A stretch of DNA of 64,000 bases from Flavobacterium sp. LC2016-01. Its GTDB lineage: Bacteria > Bacteroidota > Bacteroidia > Flavobacteriales > Flavobacteriaceae. The position numbers and the translations under genes are program-made. Shown one piece after another: positions 62,518 through 64,000 of this stretch (position 1 is the first letter of the stretch; each line of letters opens with the position of its first letter). The DNA lies in NCBI RefSeq assembly GCF_009711135.1, contig NZ_WMIC01000001.1:372001-436000 (forward strand), written 5' to 3'. Under the pieces are notes generated by a model, which was not told where the DNA came from, ran no database searches, and saw only the letters and a program-made list of their open reading frames with translations.

Positions 62518-63174
62518 CTATTTTGTCACTTTCGTCATTTCTTCAATAATTGATTTTTTTCCGACAGTTCTCGTGATAATATCTTTTTCCAAACTCCAGC
62601 CTCGCGCAGGCGAATATTCACGTCCGTACCAAATAATTTGAAGATGTAAATCATTCCATATTTCTCTCGGAAATAATCTTTTGGCATCTTTTTCAGTCTG
62701 AGTCACATTTTTTCCATTCGAAAGATTCCATCTGTACATCAGTCTGTGGATATGTGTATCAACTGGAAAAGCCGGAACACCAAAAGCCTGAGACATTACA
62801 ACGCTGGCTGTTTTATGCCCAACAGCTGGTAATTCTTCAAGAGCTTCAAAACTTTGCGGAACTTCTCCGTTATGCTTATCAATCAATATTTGAGATAAAC
62901 CATGAATTCCTTTTGATTTCATTGGCGACAACCCACACGGGCGAATAATTTCCTTAATTTCTTCGACCGACATTTTTACCATATCATACGGATTATCAGC
63001 CTTTGCAAACAATAAAGGCGTAATTTGATTCACGCGAACATCTGTACATTGTGCCGAAAGTAAAACCGCAATTAAAAGGGTATAGGGATCTTTATGATCA
63101 AGCGGGACAGGTATAGTAGGGTAAAGTTCTTTTAATGTATCGATGACAAATTGTACACGAGCTTCTTTATTCAT
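62518..63174 (-). CDS. nth: endonuclease III without Fe-S cysteines
   Basis: The 218-residue base-excision DNA glycosylase/AP lyase has the HhH-GPD fold: LSAQCTDVRVNQITPLLF, LEELPAVGHKTASVVMSQAF with the catalytic Lys, and PVDTHIHRLMYRW with the catalytic Asp. The C-terminal CX6CX2CX5C cluster of E. coli Nth is absent: the corresponding region reads IIWYGREYSPARGWSLEKDI. The ATG at 63174 is used, not the longer frame from 63243, as MNKEARVQFVIDTLKELYP is the usual start. Confidence 0.93.
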   Translation of the reverse strand: MNKEARVQFVIDTLKELYPTIPVPLDHKDPYTLLIAVLLSAQCTDVRVNQITPLLFAKADNPYDMVKMSVEEIKEIIRPCGLSPMKSKGIHGLSQILIDKHNGEVPQSFEALEELPAVGHKTASVVMSQAFGVPAFPVDTHIHRLMYRWNLSNGKNVTQTEKDAKRLFPREIWNDLHLQIIWYGREYSPARGWSLEKDIITRTVGKKSIIEEMTKVTK

Positions 63175-63261
63175 TTCCGTATTTTTAGAGTCGTAAAAAT
63201 AGTGTATTTTTGATGATGTGCCTAATCCAGCTTTCCGTTTCAACTCCTCATTGAGTCAGTA

Positions 63262-63318
63262 ACATTTTTAAGTATTTAAAAGAGCTTCCTTCGGTCGCTT
63301 TTTAAATACAAAAAATGT
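63262..63318. repeat. 57-base inverted repeat with a GCTTCCTTCGGTCGC loop
   Basis: The arms ACATTTTTAAGTATTTAAAA and its near inverse TTTTTAAATACAAAAAATGT enclose the loop. A long imperfect stem suggests a structured RNA or a mobile remnant. Confidence 0.5.
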
Positions 63319-63431
63319 AAACCGCCACAATTCCGGGGTTTTCACTTCAATCTGGGGCATGAAAACAATTATTAATTGTTAATTATGAATTGCTTTAAAT
63401 TATAATAGTAAAATTGATAATCTAAGTTAGA

Positions 63432-63453
63432 CTAAGAAGTCTAACAATCTAAA
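63432..63453 (+). repeat. 22-bp direct repeat, left copy
   Basis: Identical to 63819-63840; both begin CTAAGAAGTCTAACAATC. They bracket the small membrane-protein gene. Confidence 0.75.
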
Positions 63454-63477
63454 ATCCTAAAAATAAATCACAGATAA

Positions 63478-63771
63478 ATGGTAAGATTTTTAAAACAATA
63501 TTTTATGGAAATATTATTTATTGTACTTATAATTTTTGTTATCTACATTCAAAGAGATTGGCTTTGTAAAGAATATAATCGTGAGGTAGATTTAAATGTT
63601 GTACGCTTGATGAAAGACAAAAATGTAACATCTAATATTAAACAATTTGCTGAAGAATCAAAGGGTCAATTTGCATATCAATTAGATCGTTTGATAGCTT
63701 TTACCTTTGGAGGATTTAGTTTAATAATAATTAGACGGCTTAATCCAAAGAATAAAATAAAGACGAATTAG
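63478..63771 (+). CDS. small membrane protein, 97 residues
   Basis: Hydrophobic N-terminal segment (YFMEILFIVLIIFVIYIQ), then a charged middle (YNREVDLNVVRLMKDKN) and a second hydrophobic segment (LIAFTFGGFSLIIIRRL). No family recognised. Direct repeats of 22 bases lie on both sides, suggesting insertion or loss as a block. Confidence 0.65.
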   Translation: MVRFLKQYFMEILFIVLIIFVIYIQRDWLCKEYNREVDLNVVRLMKDKNVTSNIKQFAEESKGQFAYQLDRLIAFTFGGFSLIIIRRLNPKNKIKTN

Positions 63772-63818
63772 ATTTATAATATCAGTTTTTTTTTAAACAA
63801 AACACAAGATTTAAAAAT

Positions 63819-63840
63819 CTAAGAAGTCTAACAATCTAAA
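63819..63840 (+). repeat. 22-bp direct repeat, right copy
   Basis: Identical to 63432-63453; 12 bases before the peroxiredoxin ATG. Confidence 0.75.
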
Positions 63841-63852
63841 TAATCTAAAAAA

Positions 63853-64000
63853 ATGACAACATTAAAAGCAGGCGATAAAGCACCAAATTTTTCTGGAGTA
63901 GATCAAGAAGGAAAAACACACAAACTGGCAGACTATGCCGGAAAAAAATTAGTAGTTTTCTTTTATCCAAAAGCTAGCACGCCGGGCTGTACAGCTGAAG
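63853..64000 (+). CDS. bcp: thioredoxin-dependent thiol peroxidase (Bcp/PrxQ), 3' truncated by window
   Basis: The first 49 residues read MTTLKAGDKAPNFSGVDQEG, then VVFFYPKASTPGCTAE. KASTPGCT holds the peroxidatic Cys of the Bcp/PrxQ subfamily (usually TPGCTxE, with the resolving Cys four residues later). It reduces hydroperoxides with thioredoxin. The gene continues past the window. Confidence 0.92.
   Translation, partial: MTTLKAGDKAPNFSGVDQEGKTHKLADYAGKKLVVFFYPKASTPGCTAE

Larger units (their letters stand above)
63175..63477. other. intergenic region with a structured hairpin and a short direct repeat
   Basis: Contains the inverted repeat 63262-63318 and the direct repeat at 63432-63453. 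GC-richer than its surroundings around 63325-63360. No ORF. It may be a small dispersed element. Confidence 0.5.

Noticed and set aside
63174..63243. Longer N-terminus of endonuclease III
   Set aside because: The extension has no conserved content and crosses the upstream intergenic sequence; MNKEARVQF at 63174 fits the family start.
1..64000. tRNA, rRNA, CRISPR arrays, prophage or IS transposase
   Set aside because: None were recognised; no transposase, integrase or phage structural gene motifs are visible in the frames. Short tRNA genes could be missed without a covariance search.

Overview
The window looks like chromosomal DNA of a Flavobacterium close to F. johnsoniae. The evidence is the AT-rich composition, promoters of the Bacteroidota type (TTTG or TTG, about 20 bases, TAnnTTTG), SusC/SusD proteins, lineage-typical families (DUF3810, DUF4834, Bacteroidota-type YfhO, KBL/SPT acyltransferase) and dispersed palindromes. 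The genus is an inference; no rRNA or tRNA gene is present.

Layout: 1-5.1 kb holds the end of a SusC-type TonB receptor and, 4 bases later, an alpha-2-macroglobulin-like protein that carries an internal TonB plug domain. 5.2-9.8 kb holds a DUF3810 protein, a PepD peptidase, a 36-residue basic protein, and an exported protein divergent from a membrane-anchored winged-helix regulator. 9.8-15.1 kb is the most unusual stretch: a one-strand run of small unrelated ORFs (exported proteins, LemA-like, DUF4288, LprI-like). Seven of them are followed directly by a copy, whole or eroded, of a repeat about 125-140 bases long with inverted ends. This is the architecture of a gene-cassette array, similar to integron cassettes without an integrase. 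15.3-19.4 kb is housekeeping (DEAD-box helicase, RdgB). 19.5-25.9 kb has a GH88 glycosidase, three related lipoproteins in a row, a glutamate synthase-like protein and an NYN-domain protein.

26.0-31.7 kb is a nitric-oxide/copper cluster: an Rrf2 regulator with three cysteines, a lipid-anchored azurin, quinol-type NO reductase, a di-iron Fe-S repair protein and a polytopic membrane protein. An 18-base palindrome recurs over the regulator promoter, just before norB, and once in the gap after the cluster, which suggests a small regulon. 32-36.4 kb has a serine palmitoyltransferase-like enzyme and hypotheticals. 36.5-44.2 kb is an envelope/glycan block (DUF4834, YfhO, glycosyltransferase, flippase, MscS channel). 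44.9-47.7 kb is uvrA.

47.9-59.7 kb is a compact polysaccharide utilisation locus, probably for a beta-1,3-glucan such as laminarin: a sensor-regulator with Y_Y_Y and LuxR-type HTH domains and no kinase, then SusC, SusD, a PKD-type lipoprotein and two GH16 enzymes. 60-64 kb holds an ECF sigma factor followed by a 47-residue ORF, a TPR protein, an endonuclease III without the Fe-S cysteines, a small membrane protein between identical direct repeats, and the start of a peroxiredoxin.
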